A DNA stretch of 64,000 nucleotides from Vibrio sagamiensis NBRC 104589. Lineage in GTDB: Bacteria > Pseudomonadota > Gammaproteobacteria > Enterobacterales > Vibrionaceae. Positions 44,656 through 54,486 of this stretch are shown here, in pieces. How positions within the stretch are numbered: position 1 is the first letter of the stretch; the number at the start of each line of letters is the position of its first letter. The translations under genes were made by a program, and so were the position numbers. The DNA lies in assembly GCF_007990935.1 (NCBI RefSeq), contig NZ_BJXJ01000020.1:1-64000 (forward strand). The letters run 5' to 3'. A model generated the notes under the pieces. That model made no database searches and was not told where the DNA came from. It was given only the letters and a program-made list of their open reading frames with translations.

Positions 44656-45960
44656 TTAGTGGTCCCAGTAGGTTTCTTCAAGGCTATCTTCACGCTCTGG
44701 AAGGGCACGAGATAAACGAGGAGAGTGCTGGGTCAACACTTCATAGCTCACACGGTTAGCGTACTTACAAATTTGCGACAGAGAAGAATAGGTTAGGCAA
44801 TTAACGTTGTGCTTCTCTGAATTAGGTACTTCTTTTTGGTGGAAAGAATTCGCCGCCATATCATGCAGAAGGGCAGATAGTGCTGCATCACCTGCACCAT
44901 TAGTGTTTTTGATTTCAAGTGGGCCACCAAGGTAAGGGCCAATATGAGAATAAACCTTAATTGGGCTCTTACAATCACTCTTCAGCATTGCCCGGCTGAA
45001 TTCAAACTTATTGAAATCTTCAATACAGCCTTGAAGAATATTATGAGTGGTTTCTCGTTTTGTGCTGTCTTCAGTGTAACCTGCCATGTAAAGGCCAGCA
45101 GGACCGGCGGTGCAAAGAATTAAATCGACCCACTCCAGTGCTTTATTTGCTGCAGCAAGAGGGTCGGTTTCACCCGTAAGTGCTGCACCTTCTTCCTCGT
45201 TCATTGCAATAATAGTGACGTTGTCACGAATGTATTCTTGCCACCATTCTGCATTACCTTCAATAACATACTTTGTTCCAAGTGTTAGAACGACAGGTAC
45301 ATTATGCTTTTTGGCAAACTCAATAGCACGCTGAACTGCTTGAGGCATCGGGTCCTCCTTTTTACCGCGCATTAAGTAAGAAGAAACCACTAAAGCTGAT
45401 GCTTTAGTAAATACTTCTTCTGGAATGCTTTCTGGTAGTAGCTGATTCATGTGCCCCTCATTAATGGCAAACGTACGTTCTCCATCTTGAGTAATCAAGG
45501 TATAGCAGCGGCCAATGGGACCATCTACTGTTTGCAAATGGTTAAGGTTCATACGTGAAGATGTGCGGCACAGGTAACGGTAAGCAAAAGAGCCGACCTG
45601 AATGTTCTTAGACATCACACCTAGTAAGACCGACTTACTGTCAGCCAGCACAGAGTAATTGTGTAAGGTGTTGCCGATGGTATCACCAGGGTATTGGTGG
45701 CTAATCAAGCCTTGTTCGACCAATTCTTCGTAAAGTGCATCTGCTTTACTCTCTTCAAGAACCAGCGAGTGACCTTTGCTTAGGTTATATTTTTCTAAAA
45801 ACGCGTCGTCTACACGAGCTTCAATATCCACGATGGTTTGACCAACTCCAACGATAGTAGGGCGGTACAGTTTTTGGGTTTGATGAACGTGACTGTCTAA
45901 CGGATCTCGTGCGTGAGTCGGGAAGTAGTGTTTAGATTTGCGCTGACCAGGAAACTTCAT
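44656..45960 (-). CDS. gsk: Inosine-guanosine kinase
   Basis: The 434-residue PfkB-family kinase phosphorylates inosine and guanosine for purine salvage. ATG 45960 is chosen because MKFPGQRKSKHYFPTHARDP matches the start of E. coli Gsk; the frame is open to 46002. PfkB features include VGVGQTIVDIEARVDD near the N-terminus and NTNGAGDAALSALLHD with the catalytic aspartate near residue 365. It stands alone on the minus strand, upstream of fhs. Confidence 0.95.
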   Translation of the reverse strand: MKFPGQRKSKHYFPTHARDPLDSHVHQTQKLYRPTIVGVGQTIVDIEARVDDAFLEKYNLSKGHSLVLEESKADALYEELVEQGLISHQYPGDTIGNTLHNYSVLADSKSVLLGVMSKNIQVGSFAYRYLCRTSSRMNLNHLQTVDGPIGRCYTLITQDGERTFAINEGHMNQLLPESIPEEVFTKASALVVSSYLMRGKKEDPMPQAVQRAIEFAKKHNVPVVLTLGTKYVIEGNAEWWQEYIRDNVTIIAMNEEEGAALTGETDPLAAANKALEWVDLILCTAGPAGLYMAGYTEDSTKRETTHNILQGCIEDFNKFEFSRAMLKSDCKSPIKVYSHIGPYLGGPLEIKNTNGAGDAALSALLHDMAANSFHQKEVPNSEKHNVNCLTYSSLSQICKYANRVSYEVLTQHSPRLSRALPEREDSLEETYWDH

Positions 45961-46130
45961 GCTTGTTCTTGAGTGAGAAAAAAAGAGGCCGGATTGTAGC
46001 ACACAAAATTATAAGATCATTGGATTTTCTTCACACAGCCGAGCAGATAGAACTTGCGTGTCGATTTTTTCATCAATTGATGTTGATTGTATCAATACTA
46101 AAAAAACACATTGTGAATACCTAAGCTCGA

Positions 46131-46166
46131 TGAGCCTGTTAACCTCTTTACCAGGCTCAGCTTTTT
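46131..46166. terminator. Hairpin between gsk and the CreA-like gene
   Basis: TGAGCCTG (46131-46138) and CAGGCTCA (46152-46159) pair around a 13-nt loop, followed on the plus strand by GCTTTTTC. On the minus strand, where the CreA-like gene would need it, the T run is poor. Confidence 0.5.
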
Positions 46167-46195
46167 CAGTAATTAGTTACATAGTTTGAATAATC

Positions 46196-46669
46196 TCAAT
46201 TTGAAGTTGCCGCGGTTGGTTGCACGTATGCTTTTGTTCCCCAAAGTGGAACTGTTGAAAGGCTATGCTTGAAACTGCCTTCTGTTTCTTTGGTGGTATA
46301 AGATAAGTAAAGCAAGCTTTGAGTGGTTGGATCATAGATACGTCTTACCTTCATCGTCTTAAAGAAAATACTTTTAGATTGCTTAAATACCACTTCACCA
46401 GATTTACTTTTATCGATTTTAGCGATCATTTCAGGCGTGATTTCACCCGTTTGGCGGCAGGAAATTGAGCTGTCACTTGGGTCAGAAAAACTTAAGTTAG
46501 CTTCAACCGATGCAATGTGGCAGGTAACTCCAGGTACGAGATCATCTCGCATATGATCAATTTTAATGTCTTTTAACGTAAACAACCCCAAACTTACGTC
46601 ACCAACTTCGTTGTCACTACAGCCTGTTAAAAGGGAGATTAACCCTAGTGCGACTAAGTATTTTTTCAT
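46196..46669 (-). CDS. CreA-family lipoprotein
   Basis: The 157-residue protein has a lipoprotein signal (MKKYLVALGLISLLTGC17) and aligns by eye with E. coli CreA: VTCHIASVEANL, SDSSISCRQTGEI, GEVVFKQSKSIFFKTMKVRR, YDPTTQSLLYLSYT and SLSTVPLWG. CreA itself has a cleaved signal peptide rather than a lipobox, so this version is probably membrane-anchored. Function of the family is unknown despite its name. It stands alone. Confidence 0.88.
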   Translation of the reverse strand: MKKYLVALGLISLLTGCSDNEVGDVSLGLFTLKDIKIDHMRDDLVPGVTCHIASVEANLSFSDPSDSSISCRQTGEITPEMIAKIDKSKSGEVVFKQSKSIFFKTMKVRRIYDPTTQSLLYLSYTTKETEGSFKHSLSTVPLWGTKAYVQPTAATSN

Positions 46670-46976
46670 TATATTTCCTTTTTCTGGCTGACATTTTAAT
46701 TTATCAATGACACCTAACTTTCTTTAAGTGACATAGTTATTGTTATCAGGCGTTTGAATTGTAACAATTTATCAGATGTTACTCAGTAAAACAAAAAACT
46801 TCTATTGACAAAATCTAGCGCAATGTCAGGACTTTAACTAGGTTTGTAATAGTCTTCATGCTAATGTATCACGTTGTTCATCGTCTAAGTCGCTATTGTA
46901 TAGAAAATAATGTTTAGCCTATTTTTAGCCTTTTACGATGTCTCCTAGAGCAAATAAGAGCCCCCAAGGTAATAGA

Positions 46977-47486
46977 ATGAATAAAAATCAGCTCGAATGT
47001 ATAAACAGTAAAAATCTTTGGTTGCATAATTTGGTAGAAGTGGAGTTTCCAACGAAGGAAAGTTTGGAAGGGCGCAAACTTTACTTTCAGCGATTAGAAA
47101 AACTTAGCTATCAGAAATTAGAACTTGATACCCTTACTCAGTATGAAGCTGTATTGAGTGAAGAAGATATTTTCCGAGTCGATTTTCATCGCTTGACAGT
47201 TATGTATGCTGTGATGCAATCGAAACACTGGTCAGATAAGCATGAGCAAGAAATGATCATTGAGTATTTAACTCAAATTATTTTGACACCGGGTATTGAT
47301 CTATACGTCGGATTTAAAGATGGTAATCCAATCGGTGCAGCAATGGTTACTCAGGATGAAAAAACCATGCTTATCTCTGATCTATTCACTTCAAAAAGCC
47401 TGTCTACCTCACAATTTGTTTGTGATTTGATACGGAAAATCACTGATATTGAAAGCTTAAGTAAAGTGGTTCTTTTAGAAAGTTGA
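46977..47486 (+). CDS. Conserved hypothetical protein, GNAT-like in part
   Basis: ATG 46977 is chosen because AAGG lies 7 nt before it; the frame is open to 46938. The 169-residue protein has a central strand pair IDLYVGFKDGNPIGAAMVTQ that recalls the substrate-binding side of GNAT acetyltransferases, but the acetyl-CoA motif is missing. The rest is helical. I would call it hypothetical; a degenerate GNAT is one possibility. Confidence 0.75.
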   Translation: MNKNQLECINSKNLWLHNLVEVEFPTKESLEGRKLYFQRLEKLSYQKLELDTLTQYEAVLSEEDIFRVDFHRLTVMYAVMQSKHWSDKHEQEMIIEYLTQIILTPGIDLYVGFKDGNPIGAAMVTQDEKTMLISDLFTSKSLSTSQFVCDLIRKITDIESLSKVVLLES

Positions 47487-47938
47487 TCTCTGTCGATCCT
47501 GCATTAATCACTTAAGTTTAATGTACAGATTTCCTTAATTTTTTTGATGCTCTGCTCAGTAAGTGGTCTTATAAATCTTCGTGGAGCACAGAACAAGTGA
47601 GGTCTATTTTCCAAGTTCTGTGAACTAAACAAAAATTTTGCACGTTAAGTGATCATGCTTTGATATTCATAGTCAATTAATAATTATTTTTATAAACTGT
47701 TATGTTTGTCACTATAAGACTTCATTACTCACCTATTATAGCCAAGTAACCTAAAGTGATATTTTCACACAATTCCAATTTAAGTACTTTGAGCTACCTT
47801 ATAATAAATTGCTAATGTTTAGCTAATTCATCATTTTGAACCTTAAATAGCGATCGTGCGCAATCTTAGAGGAGATGGTTAAGGGATTGGTAGAGATAAA
47901 GAAGCCTCGCTTAGCTATGGCTTTCAAGGAGTAACAAA
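47487..47938. other. 452-bp gap before the HAD phosphatase gene
   Basis: Mostly AT-rich with no gene of size. A 19-codon frame (47875-47934, MVKGLVEIKKPRLAMAFKE) overlaps the ribosome site of the next gene and could be a leader peptide, but its own ribosome site (GAGGAG) touches the ATG, so this is doubtful. Confidence 0.3.
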
Positions 47939-48619
47939 ATGTTAATGAGTTCTACCAAGTGTGTCATATTCGACTGTGACGGTACGTTAATTGATAGTGA
48001 GCGCCTATGTTGCCAAGCATTGGTTAATGTTCTACGCCGATATGGTGCACAAATGAGTTATCAAGAATGTATCGATCATTTCAAAGGTGGCAAGCTAGCA
48101 GACATTCTAAGTGAAGCTATTGAATACTCGGGTGTTAATGTGTCAATTGATCTTCTTGAACCACAATACCGAGAAGAATTGCACATGCTTTTTATTCGTT
48201 ATCTGAAGCCAATGGATGGTGTAGAGCGATTAATCCATTTTTTGGATGAATATGATATTCATTATTGTGTAGCATCCAATGGCCCAAGAGACAAGGTTGA
48301 ACACTCTTTAAAGCTTACAGGATTATTTGATGTATTCGCGGGTAAAGTCTTTTCAGCTTTTGACACCAATAGTTGGAAACCAGATCCAGACTTATTGATG
48401 TATAGTGCAATGAATATGGGGTTTCTTCCTGATGAATGCCTGTATATTGATGATACACCTAAAGGCATTGAGGCAGGTTTAAACGCTGGTATCACAACGA
48501 TCCAATTATATAATGGGGCAGCGGCTAATTTGGTTGACGATAATCGAGTGATTCGCGTACAGCATTTGGATGAAGTCAGGGAACTTATACGGGAAGAAAA
48601 AGAACAACCGCATTCATAG
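47939..48619 (+). CDS. HAD-superfamily phosphatase (YieH-like)
   Basis: The 226-residue protein has HAD motif I FD12CDGTLIDSE, motif II VASNGPRDK, motif III KPDPDLLMYSA and motif IV YIDDTPKGIEA, with an alpha-helical cap between motifs I and II (subfamily IA). It resembles YieH/beta-phosphoglucomutase-like phosphatases, acting on small phosphorylated metabolites. AAGGAG precedes ATG 47939 at ideal spacing. It stands alone before a terminator. Confidence 0.92.
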   Translation: MLMSSTKCVIFDCDGTLIDSERLCCQALVNVLRRYGAQMSYQECIDHFKGGKLADILSEAIEYSGVNVSIDLLEPQYREELHMLFIRYLKPMDGVERLIHFLDEYDIHYCVASNGPRDKVEHSLKLTGLFDVFAGKVFSAFDTNSWKPDPDLLMYSAMNMGFLPDECLYIDDTPKGIEAGLNAGITTIQLYNGAAANLVDDNRVIRVQHLDEVRELIREEKEQPHS

Positions 48620-48696
48620 TGATGCCGCTTGCTAGGTAGAATTCAATATAAAGGGAAAGTGCTTTTTTGCCTATTTTCACTCGCAACACATATCAG

Positions 48697-48726
48697 TAAA
48701 GTCGGTCGATAGGCGGCTTTTTTTGT
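48697..48726 (+). terminator. Terminator after the HAD gene
   Basis: AAGTCG and GGCGGCTT pair with a wobble around a GTCGATA-containing loop, followed by a run of T (48717-48724). Confidence 0.65.
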
Positions 48727-48836
48727 GTTTTCTAATATGCCTCGTTTATAACTATCTGTACTTAGGTCACTTTACTTAACTGACGATATCGCCACTTTAT
48801 GTTAGACTTTCTGCACCCAAAATAATGAGATTGATC

Positions 48837-50093
48837 ATGTCCACTAATTTCACTGATCTTGGTATAGAAGCGCAGCTAGTTGATACACTGAATCGTCTAA
48901 ATATTGTTTCTCCTACACCAGTTCAAGAAAAGTCTATTCCCCATGTCCTCGCTGGCGAAAATATCCTCGCTGCTGCCCAAACTGGCACTGGAAAAACCGC
49001 AGCATTTGGCTTGCCAATATTGCAAATAGTTAAGCAAAATAAACAATCTGGCATGCCACAAGCACTTATTTTGGTACCCACTCGCGAGTTAGCTCAGCAA
49101 GTTTTTGATAACTTAAAATGTTATGCAGGGCAAACGGATATAAAAATTGTTTGCGTTTACGGTGGAACAAGTTTAGGAATACAAAAGCGTCACTTACAAG
49201 AAGGAGTCGATATCCTTATTGCGACTCCAGGCCGATTATTGGATCATTTATTTAACGATAATATTAGCCTATCTAAAACAGGTATTTTAGTACTTGATGA
49301 AGCAGATAGAATGTTGGATATGGGGTTCTGGCCCGATTTACAACGTATTTTTCGTCGATTACCTGTGAAAAAGCAGGTCATGCTGTTTTCTGCCACTTTT
49401 GAACAGCGCATTAAAACAATAGCCTACAAGCTGATGGATTCTCCAATAGAAATTGAAGTTTCTCCTGCAAATTCAACGGCAGATACGGTTGAACAAATGG
49501 TTTATCCGGTGGATAAAAGACGTAAAAGTGAATTGTTGGCTTACTTGATTGGCTCGAGAAATTGGCAGCAAGTATTAGTCTTCACAAAGACCAAGCAGGG
49601 TAGTGATGAACTCGTAAAAGAATTAAAACTTGATGGTATTAAAGCGGTATCAATAAATGGTGACAAGTCTCAAGGTGCAAGGCAACGAGCATTAGATGAA
49701 TTTAAGCAAGGAAAAGTGCGAGCTCTAATTGCAACTGATGTGGCCGCTCGTGGTCTTGATATTAATGGCCTAGAACAGGTAGTTAACTTCGATATGCCTT
49801 TTAAAGCCGAAGATTATGTACACCGTATTGGGCGGACTGGGCGAGCTGGCAAAAAAGGTAATGCGATCTCTTTAATAAGTCACGATGAAGAATATTTATT
49901 GCATGCAATTGAGCGATTGCTAGATAAGCGTTTACCTCAAGAATGGCTCTCGGGGTTTGAACCGAGTGCGAAGGAAGAAATCAGCAAGGAAAATTATAAT
50001 ACTCCTTCAAGACGGACAAGTCGTTCTGCTGAAAAGCGCAAACTTAAGGCAAAACTGGCGATCCACAAAAATCGAGGTAAAGCACGTAGGTAG
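48837..50093 (+). CDS. DEAD-box ATP-dependent RNA helicase (RhlE-like)
   Basis: The 418-residue helicase has the full motif set: Q motif PTPVQEKSIP, motif I AAQTGTGKTAAFG, Ia PTRELAQQV, II DEADRMLDMGF, III SAT, V ATDVAARGLDI and VI HRIGRTGRAG. A basic tail (SRRTSRSAEKRKLKAKLAIH) follows. The size and motifs fit the RhlE group, which acts in rRNA maturation and RNA decay. ATG 48837 is chosen (MSTNFTDLGIE); the frame is open to ATG 48825 and either start could be used. Confidence 0.93.
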   Translation: MSTNFTDLGIEAQLVDTLNRLNIVSPTPVQEKSIPHVLAGENILAAAQTGTGKTAAFGLPILQIVKQNKQSGMPQALILVPTRELAQQVFDNLKCYAGQTDIKIVCVYGGTSLGIQKRHLQEGVDILIATPGRLLDHLFNDNISLSKTGILVLDEADRMLDMGFWPDLQRIFRRLPVKKQVMLFSATFEQRIKTIAYKLMDSPIEIEVSPANSTADTVEQMVYPVDKRRKSELLAYLIGSRNWQQVLVFTKTKQGSDELVKELKLDGIKAVSINGDKSQGARQRALDEFKQGKVRALIATDVAARGLDINGLEQVVNFDMPFKAEDYVHRIGRTGRAGKKGNAISLISHDEEYLLHAIERLLDKRLPQEWLSGFEPSAKEEISKENYNTPSRRTSRSAEKRKLKAKLAIHKNRGKARR

Positions 50094-50150
50094 GATAAAA
50101 GGTAAGTGCGTGCCCTTTTTGTTGTCCTGATCGTTCGTGTACCCGAGTAT

Positions 50151-50942
50151 TTATATTGCTTGGGTTAATACTTCATTGTTTATTAATGAATTGGGCATCG
50201 CTAGATAATATCCTTGGTACATGTCAAACCCAATTTTCCGCATTAAATTGAGTTGGTGCTTAGTTTCAATACCTTCGATTACGGTTTGCGAATGCATTTG
50301 TTCTGCCAGCGATAAGGCTTCCATAAGGCCGAATGAATTGCCTCTCTCATATTGAACTAATAATGAACGATCGATTTTAATGATATCTGGCTTGACGGAC
50401 TTAACCCTTTCTCGTGTTGAAGCATTAATACCATAATCGTCAATAGCAATTTGAAATCCATCTCTACTAAGCTTTGTTGTAGCTTTGTAGAGAAACTTTT
50501 CATCACTGGCATCAAGCTCAAGTAGTTCCATGACAATTTGTTTATGGGTCAAGCCTGATTGAAGGATTGTTTGAGATAATAGCTCGCTGTTGGCGTTTTC
50601 TTTAGCGAGGAGCTCCGCAGCTTTTGGTAAAACATTTAGGAATAATTTGTGTGAGTTAAATGGAGACTGACCAAAGTTTTGGATATGAATAAGTCGACTG
50701 AGCCTTTCCACATTGATTTGACACTGCTCAGAAAAATTGTTCGATTGAAAGAAGTAATCAGGTGTTATATTGCCTTCCTTGTGGCTACTGATTCTAATTA
50801 GTGCTTCTAAACCTGCAATGGAAAGATCTTGCATGTATATCGGTTGAAAAACACTCTTTAGAGTAAAATTATTGTATCTAGCGATATATTGTCCATCTTT
50901 TTGTTTGGAAATACAGCTCAAAAGTTGCGACACACTCATCAT
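50151..50942 (-). CDS. EAL-domain c-di-GMP phosphodiesterase
   Basis: The 263-residue protein is almost only an EAL domain: FQPIYM, L-E46-A-L-I-R, KLFLNVLP, VMELLELD, IAIDDYGINAS (DDFG-like loop), IIKIDRSLL, VIEGIET and QGYYLAMP. The catalytic and metal-binding residues expected of active phosphodiesterases are present. It would hydrolyse c-di-GMP and so favour motility over biofilm. It has no sensor domain, GGDEF domain or membrane segment, so its input must be another protein or its expression. Confidence 0.9.
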   Translation of the reverse strand: MMSVSQLLSCISKQKDGQYIARYNNFTLKSVFQPIYMQDLSIAGLEALIRISSHKEGNITPDYFFQSNNFSEQCQINVERLSRLIHIQNFGQSPFNSHKLFLNVLPKAAELLAKENANSELLSQTILQSGLTHKQIVMELLELDASDEKFLYKATTKLSRDGFQIAIDDYGINASTRERVKSVKPDIIKIDRSLLVQYERGNSFGLMEALSLAEQMHSQTVIEGIETKHQLNLMRKIGFDMYQGYYLAMPNSLINNEVLTQAI

Positions 50943-51120
50943 TATCTTATAACCTAGCTCCGCTTTATTTCACATTTCCAATCGATTTATCTTTAATTTG
51001 AATTTATTACTGCATGACTCGAATGGCAAGACAGAGAATGGTTGTTGAAAATAAATGTCGATCGATATCAAATAAATAGATGAATACTGTGAGAAAGGGT
51101 GATGGCCATTTTGAATGAAC

Positions 51121-51753
51121 CTACCACTGTAACACAGTATAAAGCTGGATATATTTTCTAACCTGCCGTTGATCGTGGTTTCGACGCAGCGGGTGAGCAA
51201 AATTTAGATAGCAAGGGCTAATACTGAATCGTTGTTCTAGTGAATTGATTAATGTCGAATCACCAGCATATAAATTGATCCCTTGTTCAACATAGTCTTT
51301 TAATGGTTTGGGTAATTCACCCATCCACCAATGTATAAGCTCCCTACTTGTTTTACTACGATTAAACCAATGGTCTGTTACTAGAAATAGTAAATCATTT
51401 GGCTGTAATGAATAAACATATTCGCATTGCCATTTAGCGATACTCGCTAGTAAGTTCTCACGGCATACTTTACCTGCACTTACCATATGATGACTGAGCA
51501 CCCAAACTGTACCGATATCAGAGGATATACGGTAGTGGTGAGGCAAATCTTGTTGTGATGAGATATCAACCGGATGTATGGAACTTTGGTGACCAAATTG
51601 GGAGAAAGTATGCTGCATTCTCCGAGCGAATGCGAGACCTAAGTGATGTTCATCCATGCCTTTGTTGTGTACTGTTGGGTAATGTTTTTGACACAGTACA
51701 CGGCAATCATCTTGAAAGTAGTTGACGCTTTTAATTACTAGATTGAGTAGCAA
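51121..51753 (-). CDS. Hypothetical protein (210 residues)
   Basis: A soluble protein rich in histidine and aromatic residues (DEHHLGLAFARRMQHTFSQF, WFNRSKTSRELIHWWMGELP, RNHDQRQVRKYIQLYTVLQW). No domain is recognised and there is no membrane segment or signal peptide. It lies upstream of the EAL gene on the same strand with about 180 bp between. The start at 51753 is the most distal ATG and has no clear ribosome site; Met33 (MDEHHLGLAF) is an alternative. Confidence 0.65.
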   Translation of the reverse strand: MLLNLVIKSVNYFQDDCRVLCQKHYPTVHNKGMDEHHLGLAFARRMQHTFSQFGHQSSIHPVDISSQQDLPHHYRISSDIGTVWVLSHHMVSAGKVCRENLLASIAKWQCEYVYSLQPNDLLFLVTDHWFNRSKTSRELIHWWMGELPKPLKDYVEQGINLYAGDSTLINSLEQRFSISPCYLNFAHPLRRNHDQRQVRKYIQLYTVLQW

Positions 51754-52165
51754 AGATAACCTCTAAAGATTTAAATAACTTAGGGCTGATTTAATGCCTT
51801 TATGCTAAGTATAAGGCTAACACAGTTTATATCAAAGTGGCCCAAGGCTGTGATTATTTAGATTTAAGTTGGTAATAACTTTGAACAGAATAAATAGTGA
51901 TGTTGTTCACAAATATATATTACTCAGCTACTTACTCTTATATCTATAACAATCAATATGGATATATATCACTATAAGTTATTGTATTTAAAAGGTTACA
52001 TAAGGCTAGATTGTGATAGGTGTTTCGGGTAATATCGAAGCAAATTTTAGACATGTTAAGATTTTGTTTTATTGAACAAAGGAAACCGCTGTAGCGAACT
52101 CAGCAAGAGCGCACCTTGTCAGTGCCTACTTTGAGATGAATCGTTGAGTAATATAAGGATGTACA
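51754..52165. other. 412-bp divergent intergenic region
   Basis: AT-rich without genes. It lies between the minus-strand hypothetical gene and the cytochrome b561 gene, so it should hold the promoters of both. No operator is recognised. Confidence 0.45.
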
Positions 52166-52696
52166 ATGACGAAAAGCTATAACCTAATTGCCCGCTTAAT
52201 GCACTGGGCTTCAGCGATAGTGATCTTCATTATGTTTGGAGTTGGTCTCTGGATGGTTGATTTAAGTTACTACAGTAAATGGTATCAGCTGGCACCTCAT
52301 TACCATCGTTCGATCGGTATTTTATTATCTGCTTTTATCCTTGCCAGAATTTTATGGAAATTCACTAGCCAGTCACCAGAGATTGAAGGAAAACGCTATG
52401 AAATTATCTTAGCTAAATCTGCACATGCGCTTATGTATGTCATGCTGGGGGTAATTTTTATTTCTGGTTATCTAATATCCACATCTGACGGACGTGGTAT
52501 TGATGTTTTCAATTGGTTTACAGTTCCCAGTGCTGGAGCGCTTTTTACTGAACAATCTGATATTTCAGGTGATATCCACTTCTATACTGCAGTAACGTTG
52601 ATGGTTCTTGTAAGTTTACACGTGCTTGCTGCTTTAAAACACCATTTTATCGATAAAGACGACACATTGAAAAAAATGTTAGGAGCTTCAAAATGA
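52166..52696 (+). CDS. Cytochrome b561 (di-haem membrane protein)
   Basis: The 176-residue protein has four membrane segments and the haem-ligand histidines of bacterial b561 proteins: LMHWASAIVIFIMF (first His), YHRSIGILLSAFILARI, KSAHALMYVMLGVIFISGYL and DIHFYTAVTLMVLVSLHVLA. It probably passes electrons from quinol to periplasmic partners. ATAAGG precedes ATG 52166. Its stop overlaps the YceI gene by 4 bp, so they are coupled; this b561-YceI pair is widespread. Confidence 0.93.
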   Translation: MTKSYNLIARLMHWASAIVIFIMFGVGLWMVDLSYYSKWYQLAPHYHRSIGILLSAFILARILWKFTSQSPEIEGKRYEIILAKSAHALMYVMLGVIFISGYLISTSDGRGIDVFNWFTVPSAGALFTEQSDISGDIHFYTAVTLMVLVSLHVLAALKHHFIDKDDTLKKMLGASK

Positions 52697-53262
52697 AAAA
52701 ATCAATCATTGCCACTGGATTAGCGTTCATTACAGCAATGCCATTAAATGCAGCAGCTGCTGAGTACATCATTGATACTAAAGGCGCACATGCTTCCATT
52801 AACTTTATTGTCAGTCACCTTGGCTACAGCTTTACAAAAGGGCGATTCAATACTTTTAGTGGTGACTTTACCTTTGACGAGAAAAACCTGGCCAACTCAA
52901 AAGTTAATGTAGTTGTTGATACCAGTAGTGTTGATTCTAATCATGCGGAACGTGATAAACATATTCGAAGTGCAGACTTTATTAATGCAAATAAATATCA
53001 AAAATCAACATTCAACAGTACAAAGATCATCGATAGAGGTGATGGAAAGCTTGATGTTATTGGTGATCTAACCTTACATGGTGTGACAAAGCCCATTACC
53101 ATTGAGGCGGAATTTATTGGCGCGGGAAGTGACCCATGGGGAGGCGAACGAGCGGGTTTTTCGGGTCAAACACGTATCGAACTTGCCGATTTTGAAATTC
53201 CAGTGATGGGGGCTTCAAGTTATGTCGATATGGAGCTTTATATCGAAGGAATCAAGAAGTAA
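52693..53262 (+). CDS. YceI-family periplasmic lipid-binding protein
   Basis: The 189-residue protein has a signal peptide (IIATGLAFITAMPLNAAAA, cleaved near AAAEY) and the YceI lipocalin-like barrel: YIIDTKGAHASINFIVSHLG, VDTSSVDSNHAERDKHIRSA, DLTLHGVTKPITIEAEFIGA and a final strand VDMELYIEG. The family binds polyisoprenoids such as quinones. Its start overlaps the cytochrome b561 stop by 4 bp (ATGA), pointing to a joint role in quinone redox chemistry. Confidence 0.95.
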   Translation: MKKSIIATGLAFITAMPLNAAAAEYIIDTKGAHASINFIVSHLGYSFTKGRFNTFSGDFTFDEKNLANSKVNVVVDTSSVDSNHAERDKHIRSADFINANKYQKSTFNSTKIIDRGDGKLDVIGDLTLHGVTKPITIEAEFIGAGSDPWGGERAGFSGQTRIELADFEIPVMGASSYVDMELYIEGIKK

Positions 53263-53284
53263 CTGAATGTGAGTTGTATCATCA

Positions 53285-53313
53285 TACCCAAGCAATTTAA
53301 ATTTACTTGGGTA
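53285..53313. terminator. Hairpin between convergent genes
   Basis: TACCCAAG (53285-53292) and CTTGGGTA (53306-53313) form an 8-bp stem with a 13-nt loop. It lies between yceI and the convergent lipase-like gene. The T run is poor, so its terminator role is uncertain. Confidence 0.55.
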
Positions 53314-53333
53314 ATATTCACTGTTCTTTCTCT

Positions 53334-54374
53334 TTATCTAAAAATATTACCAATCAATTGAGAGGGCGTTTGACTCTCATAATCAATAACATAACGGTAA
53401 GTATTGCCCATCCAAGATACATCTTCCGTTGAGATCATTAATGTTTTCTCATCATCTGGTATGCTTACACTCATCGCCGTGTATTCATCGGTGGCTGGAA
53501 TATTGGCTTCAACCAGATCTTCGTGGCTATAGCCATCAGCCATTATGAGAGGGTAATGGTTGGGTAAAAATTCACCAACATAAGAATGGTCAACACTATA
53601 CTCTCCATCTATATCTACATCTGGAGAACAACTGTCATAATTTGATATACTTACAGAACCACAAGCTGAATGTAAAGCAACTACGCCATCATCATTACCG
53701 GGTAGCAAACCACTGGTTAAGTTTGCATAATCACTTCCTCCACCAATAATTCTTAATCTTGGTATACGATTATATGGGTAACGAATGTAGTTTCTTGCTG
53801 TACTAGGGCTAATATCATTAATAATGCCGATATTATCTGGTGAAGGTTTATTACCAAGCCACGTTTCTATAATATAATCATAGAAAGGATTTCCATCACC
53901 ATACGCTGAACTAATGACAATGTCTGCCAGCTCTGTTCCGCCACCAGCCCCAGAAAAATCAAAAGTTGCGAGAATGTTTAAGGGTTTCAAACCAACAGTT
54001 GAGAGCCAGAGTTCTTGATGCTCTAGAATTAACCTTGCTACAAGATCTCCTGTAGAATGGGTGACGAAGATACAACCTACTTCACATGTCCCTTGTTGAG
54101 ATAACCTTTGTAACTCTGGCCAAACATATTGAGTTATAACGCCAGATTGAAGCCTTTCAGAAGAAGACCAATTGATAAAATCATCGGCTTGTTCAGCCCA
54201 GTAGGACTGCCAGTATTGAGCTGTATCTAAAGCAAGTTGTTCGGGTGATGGCTTAACAGTAACATGTTTGTGTTGTAATCCATGAATTGCGATAATTTTA
54301 ATATCTTTAAGTGGTAAAGCAAAGGAGCACGGTATAAATATTAAATTACATAAAGTATAAATTAAGATTCTCAT
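53334..54374 (-). CDS. Exported alpha/beta-hydrolase (lipase-like)
   Basis: The 346-residue protein has a signal peptide (LIYTLCNLIFIPCSFALP). The mature part starts with IIAIHGLQHKH, the oxyanion-type HG motif of lipases. The nucleophile elbow is VTHS107TGD, close to the lipase G-H-S-x-G pattern but with Thr for the first Gly. A candidate catalytic Asp lies in LLPGNDDGVVAL and His in YSHEDLVE or SVDHSYVG. It is followed upstream (higher coordinates) by a membrane-anchored protein gene on the same strand, which could help its folding or export. Substrate unknown. Confidence 0.8.
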   Translation of the reverse strand: MRILIYTLCNLIFIPCSFALPLKDIKIIAIHGLQHKHVTVKPSPEQLALDTAQYWQSYWAEQADDFINWSSSERLQSGVITQYVWPELQRLSQQGTCEVGCIFVTHSTGDLVARLILEHQELWLSTVGLKPLNILATFDFSGAGGGTELADIVISSAYGDGNPFYDYIIETWLGNKPSPDNIGIINDISPSTARNYIRYPYNRIPRLRIIGGGSDYANLTSGLLPGNDDGVVALHSACGSVSISNYDSCSPDVDIDGEYSVDHSYVGEFLPNHYPLIMADGYSHEDLVEANIPATDEYTAMSVSIPDDEKTLMISTEDVSWMGNTYRYVIDYESQTPSQLIGNIFR

Positions 54375-54486
54375 ATAAGCCCTTATTACAATGTTGTGTG
54401 TATAACTTCTTTAGCATGTGACTTTTATATTAAAGCCTACTTATGCTAGGTTTTTAATTGTGTTTTATGATTTAAATTATAATTTT

